DNA of 64,000 bases, taken from NCBI GenBank assembly GCA_015075325.1, contig JABTUP010000001.1:1-64000 (forward strand). Direction: 5' to 3'. The position numbers were made by a program, and so were the translations under genes. Numbering within the stretch: position 1 is the stretch's first letter; the number at the start of each line of letters is the position of its first letter. Of this stretch, positions 37,323 to 46,155 are shown piece after piece. The stretch comes from Flavobacteriales bacterium. GTDB taxonomy: Bacteria; Bacteroidota; Bacteroidia; Flavobacteriales_E; Vicingaceae. The notes under the pieces are model-generated. The model worked only from the letters and a program-made list of their open reading frames with translations, made no database searches and was not told the DNA's origin.

Positions 37323-37401
37323 AATTTATTGTTTAAAGTTCAATGTTTGAAGTTCAAAGTTTTGGTTCTAAGTATTCTGACTTTTATCTTCTGTCTTCCC
37401 C

Positions 37402-37434
37402 GCCCGTCCGTCAGCTGACGGATTCGGTACGGGC
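37402..37434. repeat. GC-rich nested palindrome in lpxD-lpxC spacer
   Basis: The perfect 14-bp palindrome CCGTCAGCTGACGG (37408-37421) lies inside GCCCGT (37402-37407) and ACGGGC (37429-37434). It stands out as GC-rich in an AT-rich spacer and is followed by heptamer repeats. It looks like an inserted palindromic element rather than a terminator, since no T-run follows and lpxC must still be transcribed. Confidence 0.65.
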
Positions 37435-37439
37435 AGGCA

Positions 37440-37497
37440 ACTTCGGTCTTCTGACTTCTAACTTCGGTCTTCCGACTTCTGTCTTCCTACTTCTTTC
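37440..37497. repeat. Degenerate heptamer array overlapping the 3' end of lpxD
   Basis: About eight 7-bp units of the form CTTCnnn (CTTCGGT, CTTCTGA, CTTCTAA, CTTCGGT, CTTCCGA, CTTCTGT and so on). The array crosses the lpxD stop codon at 37458, so the last dozen residues of LpxD (KEVGRQKSEDRS) are encoded by repeat sequence. Confidence 0.75.
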
Positions 37498-38510
37498 TCT
37501 AACTCATTTAAACGGTCTAATATTTCTGGAAGTTTTTTAAAGCCTACATAAGCTCTTTTGTAATCGCCCATAGCATAAGCTGGCGAACCTTGAACTATTG
37601 CTCCTTCTTCGGTAATGCTAGAACCCACTCCTGATTGAGCTGCTATTTTTACTCCATCAGCAATAGTGATATGACCTACAATACCAACTTGCCCTCCTAT
37701 CATACAATTTTTGCCTATTTTGGTTGAACCAGCAATTCCTGTTTGTGATACAATTACTGTATTTTCGCCAATAATTGCGTTGTGTCCTATTTGAATTAAG
37801 TTATCGAGTTTTGCTCCTTTTTTAATAATGGTAGAACCCATGGTTGCTCTATCAACACAACTGTTTGCTCCTATTTCAACGTAATCTTCAATAATTACAT
37901 TTCCTATTTGTGGAATTTTTCGGTAATTGATTTCGCTGCTTGGTGCAAATCCAAATCCATCGGCTCCAATAACAACTCCTGAGTGAAAAGTACAATTTTT
38001 ACCGATTACACATTCGTGATGTATTTTAACTCCTGCAAAGAGTGTGGTATTATCGCCAATAACTGTATTGTTACCAACAAAACTGTTGGGGTATAACTTT
38101 ACATTATTTCCTAATGTTACATTTTCGCCAACATAAGCAAATGCTGCGATGTAACAATTTTCGCCAACTTTTGCCGAAGCAGAAACAAATGAATTGGGTT
38201 CGATACCTGTTTTATTGTTCTGAATTTGATGGTATGTATCGAGCAATTTTGCAAAACATTCGTAGGCATTTTCTACTCTAATTATGGTGCAGGTTTCTTT
38301 TACTGGTTTTTCTAACACAAAATCGTTGTTAACAATAACTACCGATGCATCAGTAACATACAAATGTTCTTGATACCGCGAATTTGACAAGAAAGATAAA
38401 GAATGAGGTTCTCCTTCTTCTATCTTACTAAGCTTTTTAACTTTTACATCTGCGTTACCTTCAATAGTACCACCAAGTAAGTCTGCAATTTGTTTAGCTG
38501 AAAATTCCAT
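37458..38510 (-). CDS. lpxD: UDP-3-O-acylglucosamine N-acyltransferase
   Basis: A 350-residue enzyme that adds the second acyl chain in lipid A synthesis. The N-terminal uridine-binding domain (FSAKQIADLLGG) is followed by hexapeptide repeats forming the beta-helix. The catalytic His lies in KLDNLIQIGHNAIIG. The C-terminal helix includes residues from the heptamer array. I start at the ATG giving MEFSAKQI. An in-frame start three codons upstream is possible. It heads the cluster lpxD-lpxC/fabZ-lpxA-efp. Confidence 0.95.
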   Translation of the reverse strand: MEFSAKQIADLLGGTIEGNADVKVKKLSKIEEGEPHSLSFLSNSRYQEHLYVTDASVVIVNNDFVLEKPVKETCTIIRVENAYECFAKLLDTYHQIQNNKTGIEPNSFVSASAKVGENCYIAAFAYVGENVTLGNNVKLYPNSFVGNNTVIGDNTTLFAGVKIHHECVIGKNCTFHSGVVIGADGFGFAPSSEINYRKIPQIGNVIIEDYVEIGANSCVDRATMGSTIIKKGAKLDNLIQIGHNAIIGENTVIVSQTGIAGSTKIGKNCMIGGQVGIVGHITIADGVKIAAQSGVGSSITEEGAIVQGSPAYAMGDYKRAYVGFKKLPEILDRLNELEKEVGRQKSEDRS

Positions 38511-38629
38511 AAAAACCAAAAGTAAGAGTTTGAAATATATTTTACTAATTTTTAAAAAGGAGTTTTTAACTTTTGTTTGTTTAGGAAAATGTATTTCTAT
38601 ATTTGTTCAATCAAAAAAAATGATTTGAA

Positions 38630-40621
38630 TTGCTTCTCAACAACCTAAAAAATAAAATCCCTGCACCTTTTCGAATATTGCTAACCTTGTATGTTGCAAG
38701 CATAGCTATTTTTACCGCATTTCGCCTTATTTTATTTGCCACCGAGTTTAATCATGTAAATTCGGTACCTCAATCGGAGCGTTTTTTTGTTTTTATGAAT
38801 GCATTTGTAATGGGCTTACGTTTTGATATTGTTGTAACGGGTTATATTGCTATTTTACCTGCTTTTTTACTATTTTTATTTTACCAAATTAACCTCATCA
38901 ATTCTTTAACTCTAAGCATCATCAAAACGTATGTTGTTGTTTTATTTAGCGTTGCATTTATTATTTGTGGTATTGATTTAACCTATTTTCATCACTTCTT
39001 TTCGCGTTTTACGGATGCTGGTTTGCAATGGGCAGACAATACCGAATTTATGTTTAGCATGATTTTTCAAGAGTTTGATTATTGGTGGGTAATTTTTCCT
39101 ATTGTGGTTAGTATTGTACTTTTTATTATTCTGCTTAATAAATGGGTTTTCACAAAACGGCACACTAACCAGCCCATCGTTTTCACCACAAAATCGCGAC
39201 TTATCAGTATTTTGTTTTCGCTTATTTGTTTACTATTTATTTTTATTGGCATTAGAGGTCGATTTGAATCAAAATCGCCCATTAGAGTTGGAACCGCTTA
39301 TTTTAGCAATTACGCATTTCCCAATCAATTGGGGTTAAATCCTGTTTTTACTTTTTTAAGAAGTTACCTCGATGCTAAAAAAGACCAATCAGATAAAATT
39401 CAGCTCATCAGCGATGAAATTGCATTAAGCAACACCCAAATTTATTTAAATAGAGTTGGAAACAAATTAGCTCCACTAGCCAAAGAAATTGTGCCCGACA
39501 GCACAAACTCAAACCCACCAAACGTGGTTTTAATTTTAATGGAAAGCATGAGTTCTGCCAAAATGAGTAGATTTGGAAACCCCGACCAACTAACTCCATT
39601 TTTAGACAGCATCGCTCAAATCGGTTTTAGTTTCGATAATTTTTACAGCACCGGAACGCATACTTTTAATGGTATTTTTAGTACGCTGTTTTCTTATCCT
39701 GCTTTGTTTTCAAAACATCCCATGAAAGGTGTTGAAATCCCAAAATTTAATGGAATTGCCTCTGTTTTAAAACAACACGGTTATACCACTACCTATTTTA
39801 CAACACACGACGACCAATTTGACAATGTTGGTGGTTTTTTACGCGGAAACGATTACGAACAAATCATCTCAAAAGAACATTATCCTTCCGATCAGGTTAA
39901 AAGTACGTTGGGTGTTCCCGACGATTACTTGTTTGAATTTGCTATTCCTAAATTAAACGACCTACACAAAAAAAACCAACCATTTTTTGTTGCCATGATG
40001 ACCGCAAGCGACCACGGTCCTTACGTTATTCCTGAATATTTTAAACCAAAACAAAGCGATGTAAAAAAACAAATTGTGGAATATGCCGATTGGTCGCTTA
40101 AAAAGTTTATTGATTTGGCAACACCTCAACCTTGGTTTAATAACACGCTTTTTGTTTTTGTTGCCGACCACGGTGCATACATGGATGCTAAATACGATGT
40201 TCCGCTAAGCTACAACCACGTACCGTTTATCATTTATTCGCCCAATTTAATAAAAGAAGGTAAAAGTTTTGATGCTTTTGGTAGTCAAACCGATGTTTTT
40301 CCAACACTGATGAACCTGATACAATTGCCTTACATTAACAACACACTTGGCGTAGATTTATTTACCGAAAAAAGGCCTTACGCTTACTTTTGCAACGATG
40401 ATAAATTGGCTGTAATCGACAACGAATTTTTGTTTATTTATAGAAAAAATGCCGAAAAATCGCTTTACAAACATCGTGAAAACTCGGTTGTTGACTACAT
40501 TAAACAATTTCCAAACAAAGCCGACAGCATGCAAAATTATGCTATTAGCCAAATGCAAGCAGCTCAGTATTTGATTGAAAAAAAACTGACCAACACCACA
40601 AAAGATGTTACTTTTGAATAA
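38630..40621 (+). CDS. LTA synthase-family membrane phosphoglycerol/phosphoethanolamine transferase
   Basis: A 663-residue protein with about five N-terminal TM helices (residues about 15-215) followed by a sulfatase-fold domain. The nucleophile Thr is in FYSTGTHTFNG. Metal-site residues lie in LILMESMS, ASDHGPYVIP and VFVADHGAYM. Such enzymes modify surface glycans or lipids on the outer face of the inner membrane. No ATG fits, and the frame starts at TTG 38630 about 110 bp from lpxD, which is divergent. It is followed by a glycosyltransferase and a polytopic membrane protein, suggesting a small surface-glycolipid unit. Confidence 0.9.
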   Translation: MLLNNLKNKIPAPFRILLTLYVASIAIFTAFRLILFATEFNHVNSVPQSERFFVFMNAFVMGLRFDIVVTGYIAILPAFLLFLFYQINLINSLTLSIIKTYVVVLFSVAFIICGIDLTYFHHFFSRFTDAGLQWADNTEFMFSMIFQEFDYWWVIFPIVVSIVLFIILLNKWVFTKRHTNQPIVFTTKSRLISILFSLICLLFIFIGIRGRFESKSPIRVGTAYFSNYAFPNQLGLNPVFTFLRSYLDAKKDQSDKIQLISDEIALSNTQIYLNRVGNKLAPLAKEIVPDSTNSNPPNVVLILMESMSSAKMSRFGNPDQLTPFLDSIAQIGFSFDNFYSTGTHTFNGIFSTLFSYPALFSKHPMKGVEIPKFNGIASVLKQHGYTTTYFTTHDDQFDNVGGFLRGNDYEQIISKEHYPSDQVKSTLGVPDDYLFEFAIPKLNDLHKKNQPFFVAMMTASDHGPYVIPEYFKPKQSDVKKQIVEYADWSLKKFIDLATPQPWFNNTLFVFVADHGAYMDAKYDVPLSYNHVPFIIYSPNLIKEGKSFDAFGSQTDVFPTLMNLIQLPYINNTLGVDLFTEKRPYAYFCNDDKLAVIDNEFLFIYRKNAEKSLYKHRENSVVDYIKQFPNKADSMQNYAISQMQAAQYLIEKKLTNTTKDVTFE

Positions 40622-40650
40622 TTGATTGAAAAAATTATCATAACCACTTT

Positions 40651-41778
40651 ATGAACATAGGATTCGACGCTAAAAGACTTTACTCCAACTTTACTGGTTT
40701 GGGAAATTACAGCCGTACATTGGTGAAAAATCTTGGCTTGTTTTTTCCTGAAAACAACTACCACCTTTACACGCCCAAAATAACCCCACACGTTGAAACC
40801 GATTTTTTTTCGAACAGCCCTCAATTTAAAACACATCTTGCCGACACCGCTTTTAAATCTTATTGGAGGAGTTTTGGCGTTACCAAACAATTAAAACATC
40901 ACCAAATTGAACTTTTTCATGGTTTAAGCCACGAATTGCCTTTTAACATTAAACAAAGTAAAGTAAAAAGCATAGTTACCATTCACGATTTAATTTTTAA
41001 GGTTTACCCCAATACCTACTCGTTTTTCGACAGAAAAATGTACGACCTTAAATTTAAAAAAAGTTGCGAAAATGCCGACCGTATTATAGCAATTAGCCAA
41101 AACACCAAAAAAGATATTGTTGATTTTTATAACATCGACCCACTTAAAATTGATGTGATTTACCAAAGTTGTCAACCTATTTTTTTTAATCCAGTTGACG
41201 AAGTTGCTGCAACCGATTTATTGAAACAATTTAATCTACCTTCAGATTTTTTACTTTTTGTTGGCAGCATTGAACGAAGAAAAAATTTAGAATTAATTAT
41301 TCAGGCATACGAATATTTAGCTCCCAACCACCAACTGCCCTTGGTAATTATTGGAAACGGCAAAGCTTATAAAACTGAAATACTAAAATTGATTGAACAA
41401 AAAAAACTTAGCAGCAACATCATTTGGCTTCACAAACTAAGTAGCAACCAGCATTTGCAATACATTTATCACAAAGCAAGTGCCCTAATTTATCCATCGC
41501 TTTACGAAGGTTTTGGGTTGCCTGTTGCCGAAGCTCTTTTGTGTAAAACACCTGTTATTACTTCAGCAGTTTCGTGTTTGCCCGAAGCAGGCGGATCTCA
41601 TTCTCTTTACATCAATCCTCATCAACCCAAAGAATTAGCCCATGCCATTGAACAAGTTTTAACACAACCTTCGTTAGTAGAAACCATGAAAACGGAAGGT
41701 TACCGTTACGCTTCACAAACTTTTTCAGCAAAAACAGTTACCAATCAATTGATGGAATGTTATAAAAAAACCATTTAG
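40651..41778 (+). CDS. Family 4 glycosyltransferase
   Basis: A 375-residue GT-B enzyme. The N-terminus begins MNIGFDAKRLYSNFTGLGNY (donor/acceptor domain with the G-loop). The C-terminal donor domain has LLFVGSIERRKNLELII and the EX7E motif SLYEGFGLPVAEALLC. Substrate is unknown. It lies 29 bp after the LTA-synthase-like gene and 4 bp before the next, in one transcription unit, probably for surface polysaccharide or glycolipid. Confidence 0.92.
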   Translation: MNIGFDAKRLYSNFTGLGNYSRTLVKNLGLFFPENNYHLYTPKITPHVETDFFSNSPQFKTHLADTAFKSYWRSFGVTKQLKHHQIELFHGLSHELPFNIKQSKVKSIVTIHDLIFKVYPNTYSFFDRKMYDLKFKKSCENADRIIAISQNTKKDIVDFYNIDPLKIDVIYQSCQPIFFNPVDEVAATDLLKQFNLPSDFLLFVGSIERRKNLELIIQAYEYLAPNHQLPLVIIGNGKAYKTEILKLIEQKKLSSNIIWLHKLSSNQHLQYIYHKASALIYPSLYEGFGLPVAEALLCKTPVITSAVSCLPEAGGSHSLYINPHQPKELAHAIEQVLTQPSLVETMKTEGYRYASQTFSAKTVTNQLMECYKKTI

Positions 41779-41782
41779 TTTT

Positions 41783-43102
41783 TTGACAAAAAATGAACAT
41801 ACCATTTTAGTATCGTTAGGAATACTATTGCTGCTTAGCTATGCTGTAGCAGGTTTTTTTTGCCACCCATCTGCCGACGATTTTACTTATGCCTTACTCG
41901 GAAAAAACTATGATTTTTTAACCACCGTACTAAACGAAAGGTATAGATGGAACGGGCGTTATTTCAGTAATTTTTTAATGCTATTTAGTCCTTTAAATTG
42001 GGGTGGATTAATGGCTTATAAAGCAATGCCATTGGTGTTAATTCTTTTCATTTTTATTGGAAAAACTTCTGTTTTCAAACACTTTGTTGGAACGCATTAC
42101 GTTTTGCTTTCAATAGTTACCACAGGCATTACGTTTAGTATAATGCCCGATATTACCGAAGGTATTTATTGGTACACCGGAGCATGGACTTACCTGCCTG
42201 GTGCAGTGCTGTTTTTATATGGTTTATCGCTTATTTTTAAATTCAATGGCTCATTAAACGGTTTTCAATACCTTGTTTTAAGCATTTTGTTTACGGTAGC
42301 CAGTGGTTTTAACGAAATTATTCCTCTTTTGGGTATCACTACTTTTTTAATTGCACTGATTTTAAACCGAAACAAAAAAGTTTATTTTATTTTTCTTTTG
42401 TTGTTTATTTTACTGTTGTTTTACATGGTTACTGCTCCTGGAAACGCCATTAGAGCAAATCATTTTGACGAAAAAAATCAACTTTTTTATTCTCTTTATA
42501 TAAGTGTGGCATATACCATACGATTTATTGGAGAATGGCTCTTAAACCCTGCAATTTACCTGTGGGGAATTTTGTTGCTAAACATTAATTTTTCTGCTGA
42601 AAAAATAAAAAAATGGAGCTTTTTACAACAGCCATTAATTGCCTTTTTATTGTTGGTTTTACCCACCTTTATAGCTTGTTTTGGACCCATTTGGAGCACT
42701 GGTTTACTTGGGCAATACCGAACAGCCAATCTTGCCAGTTTATTGTTTGTAATTTCATTTACAATGATTATTATATCTAATAAAGAACAGCTCATTCAAA
42801 CAATTAAATATAAGGCTTTGATTAAGTATTCGTTTATAGTTTTTACTGTATTTTTTATTCTTTGGAAAAACAATTTCTTTTTATTTAAAGAATTTGCAAC
42901 GGGCGAACTGGTTCAATTTAATGAAGAAATGAACCAGCGATACACCTTAATAAAAAATTGTAAGGAAAGCCGTTGCTTGGTTAACGAAATTAAAAGCCAG
43001 CCCAACACCTTGTTTGTTTACCCTTTGGTTGACGACCCTAAACATTGGCTAAACCAATCGTATCAGCTCTATTTTGAGTCGGGAGAAATTGTAAAACGAT
43101 AA
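41783..43102 (+). CDS. Polytopic membrane protein, DUF6056-like
   Basis: A 439-residue protein with about eleven TM helices, starting at TTG four bases after the GT4 stop. The N-terminal periplasmic loop with SADDFTYALLG and RYRWNGRYFSNFL resembles DUF6056 proteins, glucosyltransferase-like membrane proteins found with surface-polysaccharide genes. Its last codons (KR then TAA) lie within the first bases of recombinase module copy 3, so the element starts exactly at the 3' end of this gene. Confidence 0.75.
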   Translation: MTKNEHTILVSLGILLLLSYAVAGFFCHPSADDFTYALLGKNYDFLTTVLNERYRWNGRYFSNFLMLFSPLNWGGLMAYKAMPLVLILFIFIGKTSVFKHFVGTHYVLLSIVTTGITFSIMPDITEGIYWYTGAWTYLPGAVLFLYGLSLIFKFNGSLNGFQYLVLSILFTVASGFNEIIPLLGITTFLIALILNRNKKVYFIFLLLFILLLFYMVTAPGNAIRANHFDEKNQLFYSLYISVAYTIRFIGEWLLNPAIYLWGILLLNINFSAEKIKKWSFLQQPLIAFLLLVLPTFIACFGPIWSTGLLGQYRTANLASLLFVISFTMIIISNKEQLIQTIKYKALIKYSFIVFTVFFILWKNNFFLFKEFATGELVQFNEEMNQRYTLIKNCKESRCLVNEIKSQPNTLFVYPLVDDPKHWLNQSYQLYFESGEIVKR

Positions 43103-43444
43103 ATTACCAACTGCCTTTTTGGGTGGTTTAAAAATGATTACATTTGAAAATAACCAAACCTGCAACATTGCACTGGTTACTATATATTTATGCTACACAT
43201 TTATTAGAGAACGGAACCGATTTACGTTACATTCAAGAGTTATTAGGACACAACAGCAGTAAAACCACAGAAATTTACACGCACGTAAGCACGAAAAGTT
43301 TGCAACAAATAAAAAGCCCATTTGATGATTTGTAAAGAATTATTAATATATTAGCTAAATAAATAACAGCTTCTTTTATGGCACAAAGCCACCCGATTTT
43401 GGGTAGATTGGAGCCATTTTATGGCACATATAAACAAGTTAGCA
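43094..43444 (+). repeat. Copy 3 of recombinase-end/attI-like repeat module
   Basis: On the plus strand it starts with AAAACGATAAATTACCAA (overlapping the stop of the upstream gene) and contains the recombinase fragment. Its more divergent tail keeps the ATGG...CCACCC...GGGTAGAT motif pair and ends in GGCACATATAAACAAGTT followed by AGCA. Its orientation is opposite to copies 1 and 2, but it again lies directly downstream of a co-oriented gene. The DNA that follows is accessory: a hypothetical gene, an IS and gene fragments. Confidence 0.75.
43144..43335 (+). pseudogene. Tyrosine recombinase C-terminal fragment (integron-integrase type), copy 3
   Basis: It encodes [17 protein letters not shown], then [17 protein letters not shown] and TTEIYTHV, ending SPFDDL. 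As in copy 2, box II is HWLLY, so the catalytic Arg/His pair is missing, while the LLGH box and nucleophile Tyr are kept. The N-terminal catalytic and DNA-binding parts are absent. The apparent start (TTG) is arbitrary, and this is a fragment. Confidence 0.8.
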
Positions 43445-43498
43445 AACATAAAAAAAGGCAACTGGAATGGATACGAAAATCAAGTATGGCATACGCTC

Positions 43499-43534
43499 AA
43501 AGCATAAAAGTACTCCGTACACTTATGCTTTTTT
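43499..43534 (+). terminator. Hairpin terminator after module copy 3
   Basis: AAAGCATAA (43499-43507) pairs with TTATGCTTT (43524-43532), with an inner AGTAC/GTAC pair and a short loop, followed by a run of T. It is a strong rho-independent terminator in the spacer between the attI-like end and the next gene. The remainder of 43445-43614 shows no gene. Confidence 0.75.
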
Positions 43535-43614
43535 GCCCTCACAAGTTTAGTTTTCATATTAAGTGTTTTTACGTATTGATTATTAAATAAATTAGATGTA
43601 CTTTTAATCATCAC

Positions 43615-44091
43615 ATGATGAATAAAAAATTAATTGTAATTATATTTTTCATAACTTCTTTAATTTCAGAAGCTCAAGAAAAACAATATTGCTTGAAATT
43701 TTCAAAAGAAGATAAAAATAGCCTAGTAATTAAAGAAGGAAAGAAAATCTCTTTTATGTTATTAAATGAAGAAATATGGAATAAAGGTGAGATAACAAAG
43801 ATAACTGAGGATAGCCTTTTTATTGAAAAATATGTATCTTCTGGAATGTTTGCTGATGGTGATAATTATAGTGTAATAGGGTATAATATCAACGATTTCA
43901 AAACAATAGGATATAAGAAAACAACAAATGTGATTGGAGGAACAGCAAAAAGTATTGTAATTGTGACTTCTGCCATTTTAACTTTTGGGACAGCAATACA
44001 GGGCTTAAGCCCAGATGATGCAGAAGATATGTTTGATAAAAATATTGATGTAGAAGAGGGGTGGAAGCTGGAAATTATCTTATGTAATTAA
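43615..44091 (+). CDS. Secreted hypothetical protein
   Basis: A 158-residue protein with a signal peptide (LIVIIFFITSLISEAQ). It has charged beta-rich stretches such as KLTEDSLFIEKYVSSGMF-type text and a hydrophobic segment near residues 117-133 (KSIVIVTSAILTFGTAI) that could be a TM helix. No family is recognised. It is the first gene after module copy 3 and is followed within 40 bp by the left end of the IS3-family element. Confidence 0.55.
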   Translation: MMNKKLIVIIFFITSLISEAQEKQYCLKFSKEDKNSLVIKEGKKISFMLLNEEIWNKGEITKITEDSLFIEKYVSSGMFADGDNYSVIGYNINDFKTIGYKKTTNVIGGTAKSIVIVTSAILTFGTAIQGLSPDDAEDMFDKNIDVEEGWKLEIILCN

Positions 44092-44172
44092 ATTTTTTAT
44101 AAAAATCTTAATGGAGTTAGTAGATTTGAGTGGACAGTAAGAAGTGATTTATATAAGTCTTAACTTTAAGAC

Positions 44173-44469
44173 ATGAGAAAAGAAAGAACCCATTACAGCA
44201 GAGATTTTAAAATAAAGGCTGTAGAACTAAGCAATCAAAGAGGAAGCTTAACGGATGTAGCATTAGAGCTAGGGATTAGCAGAGATACTTTAAAAAGGTG
44301 GAAAAAAGATTTTAAAATAGGGAAGTTTGATTCCATCAATGGCAATGTAAAAGTAAGAAGCAAAGAAGAGGAAGAAATACTACGATTAAAGAAAGAGTTG
44401 TACGAAATAAAGTTGGAGCGAGATATATTAAAAAAGGCGGTAAGCATCTTCTCCAAGAGCGATCGGTAA
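44173..44469 (+). CDS. IS3-family transposase OrfA
   Basis: A 98-residue helix-turn-helix protein. The HTH is around residues 15-40 (FKIKAVELSNQRGSLTDVAL, then GISRDTLKRWKK). A leucine-zipper-like coiled coil follows (EEEEILRLKKELYEIKLERD). Near its end is the slippery heptamer A AAA AAG (44430-44436), the classical -1 frameshift site used to make the OrfAB transposase. The -1 frame is open from there into orfB. Confidence 0.92.
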   Translation: MRKERTHYSRDFKIKAVELSNQRGSLTDVALELGISRDTLKRWKKDFKIGKFDSINGNVKVRSKEEEEILRLKKELYEIKLERDILKKAVSIFSKSDR

Positions 44470-44471
44470 GA

Positions 44472-45357
44472 TATGAGTTTATTAAAAATCATAAGAAAGA
44501 ATTTCCGATTGAGAAGATGTGTTTGGTATTAAAAGTAAGCAGAAGTGGTTATTACAAGTGGTTGTCAGCAGTTCCATCAAAGCGTAAATTATATCAAGAT
44601 TTCTTGAAAGCAGAAATTAAACAAGTTTACCAAAGAAGTAAATGTAGATATGGAAGCCCAAGAATAACCAAAGAATTGAATATGAAAGAAATAAAAGCAT
44701 CGCAACCATTAGTAGCTAAATTGATGAGAGAGGAGAAAATTTGTAGTATTATAAGAAAGAAATATAGAGTTACAACAAATTCATCACATCACTTTGCTGT
44801 AGTTGAAAACAAGTTGAATCGTAATTTTGAAGTAGAGGCAAAAAACAAAGTTTGGGTGTCAGATATTACTTACATCAGTACTAAAGAAGGCTGGATGTAT
44901 TTAACCACAGTAATTGATTTATTTGATAGAAAAAGTGATAGGTTGGGCATTAAGCGAAACCATGAAAGCAAAAGATACTACTATATCAGCATTTAAAATG
45001 GCAACAATAAACAGACCATTAGTAGAAAACAAGGAATTGATTTTTCATTCAGATAGAGGTGTGCAATATGCCTGTGATGAGTTTAAAATGACGTTGAAAC
45101 AACAAAAAATAGTTACGCAAAGCATGAGTAGAAAAGGAAACTGTTGGGATAATGCTGTTGCTGAAAGTTTCTTTAAAACATTAAAAACAGAACTAATTTA
45201 TCATCACCGCTATCAAACAAAACGACAAGCAGCTTTATCTGTTTTTGAATATATTGAAACTTGGTATAACAAAAATAGAAGACACAACCATTTAAATAAT
45301 TTAACTATCTTAGAACACGAAAATTTAATTAATAACAATTTAAAAAATGCGGCTTAA
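44472..45357 (+). pseudogene. IS3-family transposase OrfB, frameshifted
   Basis: The integrase-core transposase with the DDE triad: D in VWVSDITYIS, D in FHSDRGVQYA and E in NAVAESFFKT. The first part reads normally to VIDLFDRK, and the rest continues in another frame from VIGWALSE. An extra A in an A5 run at 44930-44934 explains the shift. Without it the protein would be about 290 residues, normal for IS3 OrfB. The frame is open upstream of the first ATG (44517) back to the slippery site, as expected for an OrfAB fusion. Confidence 0.88.
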
Positions 45358-45386
45358 TGAATTACAACATTTTGTCTACTTTTTTC

Positions 45387-46117
45387 TTGCAATTCCAAGA
45401 TGGGGGTTGACAGGATTTATGCACAACAATACCAATGGCTTAGCATGGCAGGCAACACCTGTAACCGCTACCCAATTTCATGGAGTGATGAAATCGTATT
45501 GGCCTGACAACACCTATTTGAGGTATGGAGGCTGGGGACATGATGCATATTTCGATTATAATGTTCCTTCTAAATTTGCTTATCCGGGTTCTTCAGACCC
45601 TACTGGATTCGGAACATCAGGAGTTCCTTATCCTTTTTGGAATGCTACAAGTGTCGGACAAATGCAAACTGATGAAAAAAGCGTAGGTAGCATGGGACCA
45701 GTAATCATGGTTCCTGGAGAAGTACAACAAATAGAATTAGCGTATGTTTTTGCTCAAGATGTTGTAAACGCAGGAGTTCAACCTGGTAAAGATTTATTTT
45801 TTCAATACGTTGATGAAATTAAAAACCTTTACACCAATGGGAATTTATATTGCAATACCACATCAACTGTAGAGCAAGTAATAGATAATAGTAAAGTGGT
45901 GGTTTATCCCAATCCTGCTTCAGATAAACTGTACATCAACGGTTTAGGAGATGATTTTATAGTCAACATTAGAATATTAGCTGTTGACGAAAAGTTGATA
46001 AAAGAATTGACATCGAATACAAGAACCATAGATTTAAGTGGAATTGAAAACGGTATTTATTTTATCGAGATTACAACAGAAAACAATAAACTTATTAGAA
46101 AAATAATAAAGGATTAA
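45387..46117 (+). pseudogene. 5'-truncated T9SS cargo protein
   Basis: About 243 codons of the C-terminal part of a secreted protein directly abut the right end of the IS (AIPRWGLTGF is the first host-like sequence). The middle is rich in aromatic and Gly residues (YGGWGHDAYFDYNVPSK). The last ~75 residues form a type A T9SS sorting domain (VVVYPNPASDKLYI ... GIYFIEI ... KIIKD). There is no start or signal peptide, so the 5' part has been lost, not merely displaced, because the DNA left of the IS codes for something else. Confidence 0.8.
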
Positions 46118-46155
46118 GAACAGTTATGCAATCCGCCATTAATAAAAGTAAACAC

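Larger units (their letters stand above)
44127..45385 (+). mobile_element. IS3-family insertion sequence, inactivated
   Basis: About 1.26 kb carrying the orfA and orfB genes of an IS3-family transposase. The presumed ends share a short imperfect inverted repeat: GAGTGGACAGTAAGAAG at the left, and the complement of 45370-45384 (AAGTAGACAAAATGTTG) at the right. orfB is frameshifted, so the copy cannot make transposase. The right end abuts a 5'-truncated T9SS cargo gene and the left lies after an unrelated gene, so the element borders a deletion or rearrangement rather than simply interrupting one gene. I cannot define target duplications. Confidence 0.85.

Noticed and set aside
43378-43590. 70-codon plus-strand frame after recombinase copy 3
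   Set aside because: It is the conserved attI-like tail followed by a hairpin terminator, not a gene.
44127-45385. IS as the boundary of a composite transposon
   Set aside because: Only one copy of the element is present in the window and no matching partner flanks the accessory genes.
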